Positions 34,009 to 46,620 of a stretch of 64,000 nucleotides of DNA are shown in pieces. The DNA is taken from positions 457,652 through 521,651 of the forward strand of contig BDDD01000051.1 of the NCBI GenBank assembly GCA_001972305.1, given 5' to 3'. The translations under genes were made by a program, and so were the position numbers. The first letter of the stretch is position 1. Each line of letters opens with the position of its first letter. A model generated the notes under the pieces. The model ran no database searches. It was given only the letters and a program-made list of their open reading frames with translations, and had not been told where the DNA came from. Source of the DNA: Cephalotus follicularis (lineage: Eukaryota; Streptophyta; Magnoliopsida; Oxalidales; Cephalotaceae).

Positions 34009-35790
34009 TGTTTAGCATAAAAATATGTTGATTTTAACGAGGTAATTGTTATATTTTTATGCTTAGACCAAATTACTTAGATTGTTTTTATTGGGTTTGC
34101 AGGTACAAAGGAAAAATATCATAGTGAAGTGAAATTGGTTCAAATTCTCCAAATTACAGAATAATGCGTCGACACTTTCATTATAAGGGTCGACGCCTAT
34201 CTTTAAAGCGCTGACGGTTTACTTTAAAGCGTCGACGCTTATCTCACACATTATTAAGCGCTGACGCTAAGATCACATTGTCGACACTTTAAGCTTCCAC
34301 ATCTCGGCACTTTGTTCTACGTTCTCTGCTCGGCACTTTGTGGTTTCTTAGCTCAACATCTCATCTATGGTCTGACAAACAACTCAAGCATGCCCCATAC
34401 TTGTGGTCCATGCTTTGCTCTACCATCGTTACCATGATTGGCATCTCGGCATCTCTGTAAAGTGGTGCTCGAATATGCATGGTCTGATTGGCTAAGTCTG
34501 ACTTCATGCACTGCTCGGATTCTCTTGATGGTCTGCTTGGCTATTTCAAGTCGTCATCTCAAGTCTGCTCGGCAAGTTCATTTCATGCTCAGAAATCCAA
34601 AGTCTGCTTGGCATCTCTGCTCAGTTCATTTCATGCATTGCCCTAAGTTCAGGTCAACACTTCAAGCTCTGCTCGGCTACATGTTGCAATTACAAGTTTA
34701 AAGCGCCGACACTTTATTCGACACCGCGACGCTTAAGCCCTTAAGCGCCAAATGTTATACGCACATCTCGGCACTTGGTTAAAATACATATGTTAATAGT
34801 GGTGATGCTATGAATAAAACTTCGACGCTTTGTGGTCTGCTCTGAATAAGAAGTCGCGCACGTAGGCCTAATTTGCCAGCAATTGTTAGGATTGTTTCAG
34901 CATGTTTTTAATTTGTATTTTAGGAAAGTTTTTAGCCGCAACTTTTACTTGAAGCAGAATAACTAGGTTAGAATTTATTCCTTTTCTATTAAATATTGCA
35001 ATGTATAAATAGAAGAGAAGGGCTGCATAAACAGTGTCGACGTTTTTACAAAGTGGCCGCTTCTCTTCTTCCTTTCAGTTTTGTAATATTAGTCTCAATG
35101 TTTAGTAGCTAAATTCTTAAGGTTTTTAGGGTTAGAACAAACCATTAGATTGTATTGTTACAATTCCATCAATAAAAATCATTGAATATTTGATTTGTTC
35201 TTCAATTTTCTGCATTCACACACACTTTGTCTGTCTAATTAAAATCCACAAACATCTTGTCGGTGAATATGAAAGTTGTTGGATAAATGGTGTTTAACGC
35301 AATCAATGGAGTCTACTCATACGGTTTGTCATGCCGAACACACTCCGTATAGACCTAGCATGTCTACTCATACGATTTGCCGCTACCGTACTCCGTATAG
35401 ACCTAGCATGACTACTCATACGATTTGTCATCACAGTCGTACTCCGTATCGACCTAACTGCTGTTGGTTACCAAGGTCTGAGCAATCAAGTAAGTGAGTT
35501 GTTCAATATAATCTATAGTCAGTTTCTATTCCCTAAAACCAACTTTAATTTGCATATTTTATTCCCTTTAATTTATTGCTTTGATGATTCATAGTTGCAT
35601 GCGTTTAAATCTCTTTCTTTGCAATCCAGTAGCTTAACCATCGATACTTCTCTCGATAGCGTCGACGCTTTTCTGTTTTGTTTACTTGCTTTCATGACAT
35701 AACCGTCGACTCCTTGTCACAAGCGTCGACGCCTTACTGCACAACCATGTACTTGCGGTATAAATTTAAAACATTCAAAATTTGTGAACA
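34009..35790 (+). repeat. 5' LTR of element J
   Basis: 1782 bases from TGTTTAGCATAA to TTTGTGAACA. It carries GCGTCGACGCTT-type units at 34165-34290 and 35650-35740, and a TATAAATAG box at 35004-35012. A direct repeat of ACTCATACGATTTG and GTATAGACCTAGCATG words lies at 35310-35460. Compared with the right LTR it lacks about 146 bases (matching 43431-43576) and one copy of a 126-base duplication. Confidence 0.92.
35004..35012 (+). promoter_or_regulatory. TATA box of J LTR
   Basis: TATAAATAG followed by GAGAAGGGCTGC is conserved in the right LTR at 42702-42710. It is a good consensus plant TATA box in a plausible U3 position. Confidence 0.65.
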
Positions 35791-35796
35791 AGTTTT

Positions 35797-35814
35797 TGGC
35801 GCCGTTGCCGGGGA
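35797..35814 (+). other. Primer-binding site of element J (tRNA-Asp)
   Basis: TGGCGCCGTTGCCGGGGA, six bases after the LTR end, is the site complementary to tRNA-Asp that characterises Athila-type elements. Confidence 0.93.
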
Positions 35815-36034
35815 AACAAGTTTTAGATTAATTTTAATTTATTTAACTGATTCGTAAGATTTAGTTTAGATTTAATTAAAAAAACTGGTTTGCTTTAATT
35901 CATGTTTTATGCTTTAATTTGTTAGTTGAGTAGATATTTTCTATTTCAGTGTGTGTTTTGCGTTAGTTATTAATTCCCTGTTTGTGCGTTCCGTTAGTGT
36001 TTTGTTTGTTTTCCGTTTCTGTTTTTGTTAATGT
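35815..36034 (+). other. Leader of element J
   Basis: T-rich untranslated leader between primer site and gag. I see no further structure. Confidence 0.5.
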
Positions 36035-37682
36035 ATGACTGAGTGGGTTCGTGGTCCAAATTATCAACAAGCAACAATGACGGACGAACGACCCATCCAA
36101 ACTCTGCACGATATATTCTATCCTGCGAGGACAGCGCAACAATCCTGTATTCTATTGCCTGCTCCTCAAGGGAACAATTTCGAGTTAAAATCTCAGTTCA
36201 TCAGCATGCTTCCACACTTTCATGGTTTACCCAATGAGGATGCATATCTCTTCCTTCGTGAGTTCGAGGAGGTGTGTGCCCTCATGAAACTTCAGTAACT
36301 CTCGGATGACGCAATCAAATTGCGTTTTATCAATTTTTCTCTGAAGGATGGAGCTAAAAAGTGGCTCTACAGTCTCCCAAATGGTTCCATCTCTACATGG
36401 GACCATTTCACTGTTTCATTCCTTAAGGAGTTCTTTCCACTTCATAAAACCAATAAACTTAGGAACGGCATTCTCCAGTTTCGCCAGCGACCCAACGAAT
36501 CATTCTCTCAATGTATGGACTGTTTCAAAGACCTTCTCTTAGAGTGTCCTAATCACGGTCTGAACATGTGGCATTTATGCCAAATCATTTATGAAGGGAT
36601 TGACTACCAGACCAAGCAATTGGTTGAGTCGATGTGTCCAGATGGGTTCGCCTCGTACACCAATGAAAACGAGGCTTGGAATTTCCTTTTAGATTTAGGA
36701 GAGCGAACTAGGGAGTGGGAGTCCACTCAAGTTTCTGAGAGAGCTTTGCCGAATAAAGGGTACGTTATAGAGGGAGCAGTTGCTAAGGAGGCACAGTTAG
36801 ACAGCCTCCTCACGAGACTGGAGTCGATAGTGAGGGGGTCCCGCGAAAGCAAATCACATCGATCAAAGCACCCCTATGTGTTCTTGGTTCCAATCACCAA
36901 GTCATGTTTTTGAAGAATGCCCAAATTATTATGACAATCAGTACTCTCTTGAGAATGTTGCCGCAATGCATCAATTCAACCCGTATAGAAACACTTACAA
37001 TCCGGGTTGGCGAAATCACCCAAACTTCTCATGGAGCAAAGGGCAAAACGCAAGAGGAACTTCAAACTTTTCAGGTCCAAACTCAAATTTTTTGGGGCAA
37101 CCTTTGAGCTTCACTGGCCAGTCTGCATCACAGCAGACCTTTCCAAGGTTTCCCCCGAATTCCAATAATGTCTGACCACCCTTCCCACCACAAAATCAAT
37201 TCCAAAATCAACAACCACCTGGATTGTTGAACCAAACGGAAGACACGTCTAGGATTTCCTCACTCGAAAAGAGCATGGAGTTTCTTAAGAGCACCGTAAT
37301 GACAACTCAGCACAATATGGAGAAGCAAATCTCTCAATTAGCATATGCGTTGCAAGCAAGAGAGAAAGGCAAGATGCCTTCTCAGCCAGACCCGAATCCT
37401 AGGACAACCATGAATAATCACGCTCATATCCAACCAATACCAAATCCGCAAGGCTCTTCTTCATCCTCGGGGCAATCAAATCCAAGTAATTTTATCAATG
37501 CCCTTAAGAGTGGCAATGAACGTCATCCAGCCGCAATATCAAGTGAGCAGTCGAGAGACCCCTCTTCCCAACCAGAAAATGTAAATGATGAATCAAGAGA
37601 AGAAAAAGACGAAGAAAAGGAACAACCAGCGGTAACAGCCGAACGCAATATGTTCCCGCAACACTTTTTTCAAAACGATTAG
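36035..37682 (+). pseudogene. gag: Element J gag, with two stops and one frameshift
   Basis: The frame starts MTEWVRGPNYQQ and soon reads HDIFYPARTAQQ and LPHFHGLPNEDAYLFLREF, the Athila-type gag domain, then WLYSLPNGSISTWDHF and QFRQRPNESFSQCMDCFKDL. A TAA at 36296-36298 interrupts the domain in frame. Near 36880 the frame shifts by one into CSWFQSPSHVFEECPNYYDN, the remnant of a Cys-rich motif. A TGA at 37173-37175 follows. The rest is a Gln/Pro/Asn-rich tail containing a helical SLEKSMEFLKSTVMTTQHN stretch. A Met at 36068 further in is possible. The protein would form particles; it cannot be made whole from this copy. Confidence 0.85.
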
Positions 37683-40600
37683 AGAAAAATAAGAAAGCCC
37701 CAGCAATGGAAAAGATCACTGAAACTTTCAAACAAGTCCAAATAAATATTCTATTGCTGGACGCAATTGCCTAAATGCCTCCATATGCAAAATTTCTGAA
37801 AGACTTATGTACGCAAAAGCGAGTCCACCCGACTTCGAAAAAGGCTTTCTTGGCAGCAAAAGTCAGTGCGATGATTTCACAACCCATGGTACAAAAATAC
37901 AAAGACCCCGGCTGCCCAACAATCTATTGTGTCATCGGCAATACAAGATTTGAACATGCCTTGCTTGATTTAGGAGCAAGTGTCAACTTGTTTCCATCTT
38001 CAATTTATGAGCAGCTAGAATTAGGAAAGTTGCGCCTGACCACGATGACACTACAATTAGTGGATCGATCGGTGAAAATCCCTAAAGGAAAATTTGAGGA
38101 TGTTTTAATCAAGGTTGACGAGTTTATCTTTCATATAGATTTTGTCGTCTTAGATACCCAACATGTGAATAATATAAAGGATCAAATCTCAATTATCCTT
38201 GGTAGACCATTTTTTGCCACGAGTAATGCTTTGATCAATTGCCGAAATGGGATGATGAGATTGAGCTTCGGAAACACGTTAGTGGACTTCAATATCTTCC
38301 GTCTGGGAAAGCAGCCAGCTAATGAAGTGCACGCACTTCATTCCATTCCCGATCACATTGATATGGTCTTTGACATTGATTTTGATGAAAACTTCAATGA
38401 ATGCATTCGGGATTCAGAGGATATGGATGGAGGTGACTTCTTTGATGTGTTTAGTATGCAACCTTTGGAACCAGTGGGCCCCTTGTCCACATCTATACCT
38501 AAGCCATCAATCAATGAGCCTCCGAAACTCGAATTAAAGGAATTGCCCTCTACATTAAAATATTCATTTTTAGGTGAAAACCAAATGCTTCCTATTATTC
38601 TATCATCTGATCTTACTCCCGGTCATGAGGAGGAGGTTATTCACCTACTCAAAGAAAATAAAGAGGCAATTGGTTGGACAATGGCTGACATCAAAGGAAT
38701 TAGCCCTTCTGTTTGCGAGCATCGTATAAATCTCATAGAAGGATCCAAACCTTCTAGTGAACCTCAGCGGCGAGCAAATCCCTTGATAAAAGAAGCCATA
38801 CAAAAAGAAATTTTGAAGTGGCTGGACAATGGGATCATTTATCCCATCTCGGATAGTCAATGGGTGAGTCCAATCCACGCTGTTCCAGCGAAATTCGGAG
38901 TGAAGGTAGTGTAATCCTCCACCGATGAATTAATTCTGACTAAGATCCAAACTGGATAGAGGGTGTGCATTGACTATCGCAAGTTCAATACAGCCACCTG
39001 GAAGGATCATTTTCCCCTTCTGTTTATTGATCAAATGCTAGATAGGTTGGCTGGTCATGAGTATTACTGTTTTCTTGATGGGTATTCCGGATATAATCAA
39101 ATTTCCATCGCCCCCGAAGATCAAGAGAAGACCACATTCACATGCCCCTTTGTCACATTTTCATATCGACGCATGCCATTCGGCCGCTGCAATGCTCCCG
39201 TGACTTTCCAGCGGTGCATGATGAGTATCTTCTCTGATATGGTGGAGGACTTTCTTGAAGTATTTATGGATGACTTCTCTGTTCATGGTTCCACGTTCTC
39301 TAAATGCCTTCATCATCTGAAATTTGTACTCGAAAGAAGTAGGGAGAAAATTTTGGTGCTTAATTGGGAGAAGTACAATTTTATGGTGAAGAAGGAGATC
39401 GTTCTTGGACATATAGTATCAAAAGAGGAAATTCAAGTCGATAAGTCAAAAATAGAAGTCATCAAACATTTTCCTCCACTTCGAAATGTAAAAGACATCC
39501 GAGCATTCCTCAGACATGCTGGCTTTTATCGTAGGTTCATCAAAGATTTTAGCAAGGTAGCTCGACCCTTGACCTCGCTCTTAGCGAAAGATCAAGATTT
39601 TGTATTTTCTGATGAGTGTCTTCAAGCGTTTAACTGCTTAAAGAATCAGCTAACATCTGCTCCTATCATTCAGGCACCGATTTGGACTGAGCCTTTTGAG
39701 ATCATGTGTGACGCTTCCGACAGTGCCATTGGAGCTATTCTCGGGCAAAGGATGAATAAATTACCTCACGTCATTTACTATACAAGTAGGACCCTTTCTG
39801 AGGCGCAATTAAATTATACGACCACCGAGAATGAGTTTTTAGTAGTGGTCGTTGCATTAGAAAAATTCCGGTCATACCTTTTAGGATCACATGTTATTGT
39901 TTATACTGATCATGCTGCGATTCGGTATCTAGTGGGCAAAAAGGATGCGAAAGCGCGTCTTATCTGATGGGTTCTGCTACTTCAAGAATTTGACGTGGAA
40001 ATTAGAGATAAGAAAGGGACAGAGAATTTGGTTGCCGATCACTTATCCCGACTTTCCAATGCACCCGAGGGCAATGGCCCAATCAATGAAAATTTTTTGG
40101 ACGAGCAACTTTTGCGCATTGAGAGTGAACCATGGTATGCGGACATAGTTAATTATCTCGCAAGTGAAACACTTTTTCTGGGATGATCCTTATCTTTTTA
40201 AGGCATGTCCCGACCAGATTATGCGTCGGTGTGTTCCTGATCATGAACATCGTTCAATTCTGTCTTTTTGTCATGATTTAGCGTGTGGTGGCCATTTTGG
40301 CCCAACCAAGACAACGGCCAAGGTTTTATAATGTGGTTTTTATTGCCTGACCTTTTTTAAGGATGCTTTTCAATACTATAGGGCTTGTCCGTCTTGTCAA
40401 TCTCTAGGCCGTGTGACTAAGAGTAATATGATGCCCTTAACTCCGATTTTGACAGTATAGATTTTTGATGTTTGGGGCAATGATTTCATGGGTCCTTTTC
40501 CCAATTCATTTGAAAATTTATATATCCTTCTGGCTGTAGACTATGTTTCGAAGTGGATTGAGGCGATCCCTTGTCGAACCACTGACAACTCTGTGGTTGT

Positions 40601-40922
40601 CAAGTTTCTCAAGGAACATATCTTTTCTCATTTTGGTACCCCACGTGCCATTATTAGTGATAAGGGTACCCACTTTTGCAATCATTCTTTCGAAGCACTA
40701 ATGAAAAGATATGAGATTACTCACAAACTTGCCATGCCATATCATCATCAAACAAGTGGGCAAGTTGAAGTATCCAATCACCAGATTAAGCAAATTCTCG
40801 AAAAAACATTCAACCCTAGCCGAAAGGATTGGTCCACCCGACTCGTGGATGCTTTATGGGCTTATCGAACTGCTTTCAAGACTGACCTTGGTCAATCCCC
40901 TTACCGGCTTGCACGAATTTAA
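37683..40922 (+). pseudogene. pol: Element J pol: protease, RT, RNase H, partial integrase
   Basis: Open pieces share a frame from 37775 to 40186. Protease has LLDLGASVNLFP and ILGRPFFATSNALI. Stops at 38912-38914 and 38957-38959 lie at the start of RT. RT continues with [29 protein letters not shown] and the catalytic FMDDFSV. RNase H has [32 protein letters not shown] and [10 protein letters not shown]. The stop at 39965-39967 is TGA where Arg is expected. Integrase follows after frame breaks: [36 protein letters not shown] and [12 protein letters not shown]. It breaks off at SPYRLARI, so the C-terminal third is missing. The family is clear; the copy is dead. Confidence 0.87.
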
Positions 40923-41568
40923 TTTGGTAAAGTTTTTGTTGTTGCATGTGCGAATTGCAAATTCTTAAGCTACTTATTATTTTGGATGTCTGGTGTTTGC
41001 TCCATCCATGATAATTCATATGGAAAGGTAGTGGATGAATGAGTTTGAATAAACAAAAGAAAAAGAAAAGAAAGAAAGAGAAATATCTATCAATATATAT
41101 ACATGTTAGTGTTAAAAGTTCTTTTGTCTAACTCCAAAGTAGGATTTTATGTTGTTGAGAATGCATATCTTGATTGGCTAAACAAAAGAGGAATAACAGA
41201 AAAATTTGGTAAAGCTCCTTAATTGAGATGTCTTTTGATTCTAGAACTTGGAATGAGATAATAAAATTCAAGTATGGAGGTTTCCTATTAATTTTAAGTA
41301 GAGATACATTTAACTTACTAGCAAGGTTGAAATGAATTGAATTTTGTGTGTTTATTCGCTGGAAAATACTCACGAGACAAAACTCGTCCACTAGGGCCAC
41401 CTAGGGGTTTAACGGCTTTTTGCAGATACTAAATGCAATCGTGATTTCTATGAAAGTGAGTTAGGTGTTTGTTTATGTTTTATGTTTTATGTTTTTGTTT
41501 TTGTGTGTTTGCTCTTACTTTCCATTTTGTTTGCTTGAGAACAAGCAAAGTCTAAGTATGGGGGTATT
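40923..41568 (+). other. 3' untranslated region of J with polypurine tract
   Basis: No coding frame and no env-like ORF. The end GTCTAAGTATGGGGGTATT, directly before the LTR at 41569, is the usual Athila-type purine tract. A stretch of AAAGAAAAGAAAGAAAGAG near 41057 is low complexity. Confidence 0.7.
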
Positions 41569-43629
41569 TGTTTAGCATAAAAATATGTTGTTTTTAACGA
41601 GGTAATTGTTATATTTTTATGCTTGGACCAGATTACTTGGGTTGTTTTTATTGGGTTTGCAGGTACAAAGGGAAAATATCATAGTGAAGTGAAATTTGTT
41701 CAATTCTACAAATTACAGAATAATGCGTTGACACTTTCATTATAAGCGTCGAAGCCTATTTTTAAAGCACTGACTGTTTACTTTAAAGCATCGACGCTTA
41801 TCTCACACATTCTTAGGGGCTGACGCTAAGATCACACTGTTGATGCTTTAGGGTTGACACTTTCATTATAAGCGTCGAAGCCTATTTTTAAAGCACTGAC
41901 TGTTTACTTTAAAGCATCGACGCTTATCTCACACATTCTTAAGTGCTGACGCTAAGATCACACTGTTGATGCTTTAATCTTCCGCATCTCGGCACTTTGT
42001 TCTACGTTCTCTGCTCGGCACTTTGTGGTTTCTTAGCTCAACATCTCATCTCTGGTTTGACAAACAACTCAAGCCTACCCCATACTTGTGGTCCATGCTT
42101 TGCTCTACCATCGTTACCATGCTTGGCATCTCGGCATCTCTGCAAAGTGGTGCTCGGATATGCATCGTCTGATTGGCTAAGTCTGACTTCATGCACTGCT
42201 CGGATTCTCTTGATGGTCTGCTCGGCTATTTCAAGTCGTCATCTCAAGTCTACTTGGCAAGTTCCTTTTATGCTCAGAAATCCAAAGTCTGCTTGGCATC
42301 TCTGCTTATTTCATTTCATGCATTGCCCTCAGTTCATATCAACACCTCAAGCTCTGCTCGACTACATGTTGCAATTACAAGTTTGATTTCAAGTTTAAAG
42401 CGCCGGCATTTTATTCGACACCGGCGACGCTTAAGCCCTTAAGCACCAAATGTTATACGCACATCTCGGCGCTTTGTTCAAATACATATGTTAAAAGCGG
42501 CGATGCTATGAATAAATCGTTGACGCTTTGTGGTCTGCTCTGAATAAGAAGTCACGCACGTGGGCCTAATTTGCCAGCAATTGTTAGGATTGTTTTAGCA
42601 TGTTTTTAATTTGTATTTTAGGAAAGTTTTTAGCTGCAACTTTTACTTTAAGCAAAATAACTAGGTTAGAATTTATTCCTTTTCTATTAAATATTGCAAT
42701 GTATAAATAGAGGAGAAGGGCTGCATAAACAGTGTCGACGTTTTTACAACAGTGGTCGCTTCTCTTCTTCCTTTCAGTTTTGTAATATTAGTTTCAATGT
42801 TTAGTAGTTAAATTCTTAAGGTTTTTAGGGTTAGAATAAGCCATTAGATTGTATTGTTACAATTCCAGCAATAAAAATCCTTGAATATTTGATTTGTTCT
42901 TCATTTTTTTGCCTTCACACACACTTTTTCTGTCTGATTAAAATCCACAAACATCTTGTCGGTGAATATGAAAGTTGTTGGATAAATGGTGTTTAACGTA
43001 ATCAATGGAGTCTACTCATACGGTTTGTCACGCCAAACACACTCCGTATAGACCTAGCATGTCTACTCATACGATTTTCCACCGCTGCCATACTCCCTAT
43101 AGACCTAGCATGACTACTCATACGATTTGTGATCACAGTCGCACTCCGTGTTGACCTAGCTGCTTTTGGTTACCAAGGTCTGAGCAATCAAGTAAGTGAG
43201 TTGTTCAATATAATCTATGGTGAGTTTCTATTTCTTAAAACCAACTTTAATTTGCATATTTTATTCCCTTTAATTTATTTCTTTGATGATTCATAGTTGC
43301 ATGCGTTTAAAATATGTTTCTTTCAATCCAGTAGCTTATCCATCGACGCTTCTCTCGATAGCGTCGACGCTTTTCTGTTTTGTTTACTTGCTTTCATGAC
43401 ATAACCGCCGACGCCTTGTGACAAGCATCGACGCTTTAGTGCCCTATTTCAACTGTTTATTTTATTTTATGTTTTTATTAGTACTTTTTGATACCAGTCC
43501 TCTACTTTGCATACTATGCCTAGGTTAAATAGATTAAAATTAATTTAACTTGATTTCCTAGTGTTCGACCCCTTATTGCACAACCGTGCACTTGGGGTAT
43601 AAATTTAAAACATTTAAAATTCGTGAACT
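41569..43629 (+). repeat. 3' LTR of element J
   Basis: 2061 bases, starting TGTTTAGCATAAAA. It is longer than the left LTR because of a 126-base duplication near its start and about 146 bases near its end that the left LTR lacks. The last bases read CGTGAACT where the left LTR has TGTGAACA. GTCGACGCTT units lie at 41740-41970 and 43338-43432. Confidence 0.92.
41728..41975 (+). repeat. 126-bp tandem duplication in J 3' LTR
   Basis: TTGACACTTTCATTATAAGC begins at 41728 and again at 41854. The left LTR has one copy at about 34169. Each copy holds three to four decayed GTCGACGCTT units, so the duplication raises the number of those units. Confidence 0.85.
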
Positions 43630-43634
43630 GAAGG

Positions 43635-45315
43635 TGACCTGGTCACCTAGAATCCAACCCTCATATGCTCGAATATCACATATCAATAAATGAACATGCT
43701 CAACATAAGACATGTGGGAATGTCTCAGGATGATAAAAATAATAAAAAATAGGAAGGGAATGTCTCACTCACAGATTTACTGAATCAACTACCGCGGACT
43801 AACCCTTGAATGCTTCGATTCAGCTACTAGATCCAAGTCTACATTGCCATCACATTACAATTTCCATGAGCATACTTCCTATTCTTATACAAAGAAAAAT
43901 GTATGCAATGCATATATGAGCCATATAATAGCTATTTTTCCCCTCAAATAACATCTTGTCTAAATTGACTTTAATGCCAGTTTGAACATATACTCACCAA
44001 CCGACATTACCATTTACATCATTAAATCTAGAAATTTATCAACCTTCGATAATTTCACATGGAGGCCAAAATATTAGAGCATCAAAATTTGATTAAATTT
44101 ATTTCAATTCTAATCCATCTCTATGAACATAATTATCAACTTACTAATTTCCATTCTACATCTTTGAACCCTAAGCAATCCCAACTCCTCCTTACTTCTT
44201 ATCAAACCCAAAAATTAGAGAATGAAAATAGTAGGCTATTCATGAAAATTTCAACTAACTATTACATTAATCAACTTTAAAATCATAACAAAATATCACT
44301 TCTCCTTCACCTCTAGGGAACCCAAAACTTGGAGAGATAAAAATGGAGATTAAACCATGTTAACAAACTTTAAATTTTCCACTATATCATCATCTTTAAA
44401 ACCATAAAAATTCATCAACCATTTCTACTTCTATTGGAGCTGAATTTTGAGAGATAGAAGATATGATTAGTATATACAATTAACCTCATTTTGCCATCAC
44501 ATATACATCTCTAACTCCATAAAGAAAATCAATTCTTCCTTACCCTATAATAAACCCAAAATTTAAAGGCGTAGAAAAGTGATGAATCTTTGATAATTTA
44601 ATCCAAGACTAGTCTAATCATCATCAATTATGCAAGCATAGTTCATCACTTTCATCATCCTTCTCCAACCCAAAAATTTTGAGAAATAAAAGGTAAGAAT
44701 GCTAGAGAACTTACAAGATTATGGTAGAACAATGAAGGAGAAATCACTTCTAGCTTGTTTCTTTGAAAAATTCTTGAAGAAAAGTTGAAGAAGAAAATGA
44801 GAACTTGCAAGGGAGATGCTTGCTACGGCCAAGAGAACATGAATGCCGTTTCTTCTCTTCTAAAGTCCATTTAAGCATGAAGAATGTAGTGTTTTCCATA
44901 AGCTTGGGGGTTTATCTAGTTTATGGGCCAAAAGTTACATAAAATAAAATTTAATCGGGCCTTAATGTATGCAATTTCGGCTGGGCTAAAAAAAGATAAA
45001 GTCTGGGCCTTAATTCATAAATTAATCACATAAAAATTGGGCCTTAAGTACACATATAAACCAGCCATGCTTAGGAGGAAACCTTTGGGCCTTAAACCAA
45101 TGTGATTAACACATACTCCATTTATATAATTAGCCCATAAAATGAACTTAATAAATTTAATCCATAATGAAATTCATAACTTGGGTCCAAAATAATTTAG
45201 TGCATGCCTTAAGAAAAAAAATCACCAAAGGTTCATGTAATATTATCAATGGCATGCACACTCATAAAAATGTATACTTAAATGATTATCCTCCAACTAT
45301 GACACGGGGTGTTAC
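43635..45315 (-). repeat. LTR-D-minus, remaining part
   Basis: This continues D after element J. It aligns in reverse with 14790-13046 of the plus-strand D LTR: GGTGACCTGGTCACC (43633), GGAATGTCTCACTCAC (43757), GGGCCTTAA words (44957-45095) and TGCATGCCTTAAG (45202). It ends GGGGTGTTAC at 45315. AT-rich, no gene. Confidence 0.75.
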
Positions 45316-45511
45316 GATATGTCATAAAAGATCCAAGTAATTCCTCCAGCGGTAGTTCATTGAGATTTTTAGCTTCCTCAATAGCAATAATTTTAGGCAT
45401 CTAACTTTTGGGTAGACACCTAAAATGTTTTTTTACCAATCCACTGTTAGTATAAATCTTATCAAGAGCTTGTAAGGAAATAATAATATTGGTGAAACGA
45501 ATATACATGCT
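45316..45511 (-). pseudogene. gag: Element H gag, middle piece
   Basis: On the minus strand it reads SMYIRFTNIIISLQALDKIYTNSG, then KHFRCLPKSWMPKIIAIEEAKNLNELPLEELLGSFMTYR, the conserved UBN2-type gag domain of SIRE-like copia elements. The stretch continues at 27967 after removal of LTR D-minus. LTR K interrupts it on the other side, with some tens of bases lost. Confidence 0.82.
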
Positions 45512-45746
45512 TGAGGTAACATCCCGTGATGTTTTCTCTTGGAGATAAAGAAAGTTTGAGGATAACAAGCTTAAGTTAAAAAGGCCAAGGACTTAAGGAT
45601 AAATAATAAGATGTTATAAGGGGTCATGTGTTAAGCTTCCTTCAGAAGTTTCCAAGTTCCAAGGCAAATGATGGCTGTGTAAGGTGTGTTCAGTGTTATA
45701 GCATGCTCATGTTAGAGTGTTGGCATAGTCTTTAGCTTCAGCGGTT

Positions 45747-45747
<1 letters not shown>

Positions 45748-45781
<34 letters not shown>
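45748..45781 (+). repeat. (GA)n microsatellite
   Basis: Seventeen uninterrupted AG units within LTR-K. Confidence 0.97.
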
Positions 45782-45786
<5 letters not shown>

Positions 45787-46346
45787 TCCTTCCTTCTTCT
45801 CCCAGCGTTTTCAAGGAAGAGAGTCTAGTAGTCCTGCATGTCCGAGCTCTCGGATAAGCGAAGAAGGAGGAAGCAGCAAGCAGGGAATGTAAGCCAGCAG
45901 AGAACGTAGCAGTGGTACGAAGCTTTCCAAGCTTAGCAAGAGGAGCAGTTAGACGAAGAAGAAGAAGAGATAGAGAGCTATAGTTTTCCTTTTCCTTCTC
46001 TTCCTTTCACGAGCGAAAGAAGAGTAGCAGTTTGAAGCTTCCTAGCACAGTAAGAAGAAGTAGCAAACGAGGAGAAAGAAGAAGCAGTTAACGCCAGAGG
46101 ATGTAGCCAAGAACTATGAGTGGGACATCTTTTCCTTTACAGATATTCATGTTTATGTTATTTTCTTCTTGAAAATCTTACCTTTAGTTTCAGTGCAGAG
46201 CAAGTGAGTTTAGTTGGGAATCTCTTCCCCAGCGTTTTTATGTAAGCCATTCTTTGTGAGTGAAGAGTTTAAGCCGAGCAGAGATGCTCAGTTCCTTTCT
46301 AAGTATTAGTTATCCTCAGATAAGGTAACAGTACATGTTCACCCCC

Positions 46347-46620
46347 CTCCTCGGCCTACTATTGTCTATGATGGGAAATCGAGCGAGTCTGCCCCTGGGT
46401 TCCATACCTGGATCTCCTTTACACTGTTGTCTATGACGGGGTTTAGGGTGAGTGTAGCAGAACACGAATGTACATAGCTCTAACCTCCTCGGTCTACTAT
46501 TGTCTATGATGGGAAATCGAGTGAGACTATCCCCGGGTTCCATACCTGGATCTCCTTTGCACTGTTGTCTATAACGGAGTAGAGCTAAGTTGCAAGATAG
46601 TAGAGCCTAGAGCCTTTCAG
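46347..46620 (+). repeat. 138-bp tandem repeat in LTR-K
   Basis: CCTCCTCGGCCTACTATTGT … TCCATACCTGGATCTCC … CACTGTTGTCTAT occurs twice, with the TCGG word at 46351 and 46489, a period of 138. The copies differ at several positions. LTR-D carries one such block (near 14960-15030). Confidence 0.85.

Larger units (their letters stand above)
34009..43629 (+). mobile_element. Element J: Athila-like Ty3/gypsy element
   Basis: LTRs beginning TGTTTAGCATAAAA flank gag, protease, RT, RNase H and part of integrase. GAAGG duplications stand at 34004-34008 and 43630-43634. The primer site matches tRNA-Asp, which is the Athila-type primer, and the gag (FHGLPNEDAYLFLREFEEVC) is of the Athila kind. Integrase stops short, and there is no env-like ORF in the 650 bases before the right LTR. 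Multiple stops and frameshifts make it inactive. Confidence 0.92.
27968..45315 (-). repeat. LTR-D, minus orientation (solo type), containing elements E and J
   Basis: The D sequence is 27968-27977, 32489-34008 and 43630-45315, about 3.2 kb once E and J are removed. It begins TGACACAACC, the reverse complement of the D-plus end, and its other end reads GGGGTGTTAC. It interrupts gag of H. Flanks on the element strand are ATCGT and CTCGT, so a one-mismatch target duplication is likely, with two or three bases lost at the LTR tip. No internal gypsy sequence belongs to it, so it is probably a solo LTR. Confidence 0.75.

Noticed and set aside
36043..36237. Alternative gag start in another frame of element J
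   Set aside because: The frame at 36035 carries the Athila-type gag residues; this one does not.
45748..45781. (GA)n tract as a promoter element
   Set aside because: A pure microsatellite with no conserved counterpart in D or E; treated as simple repeat only.
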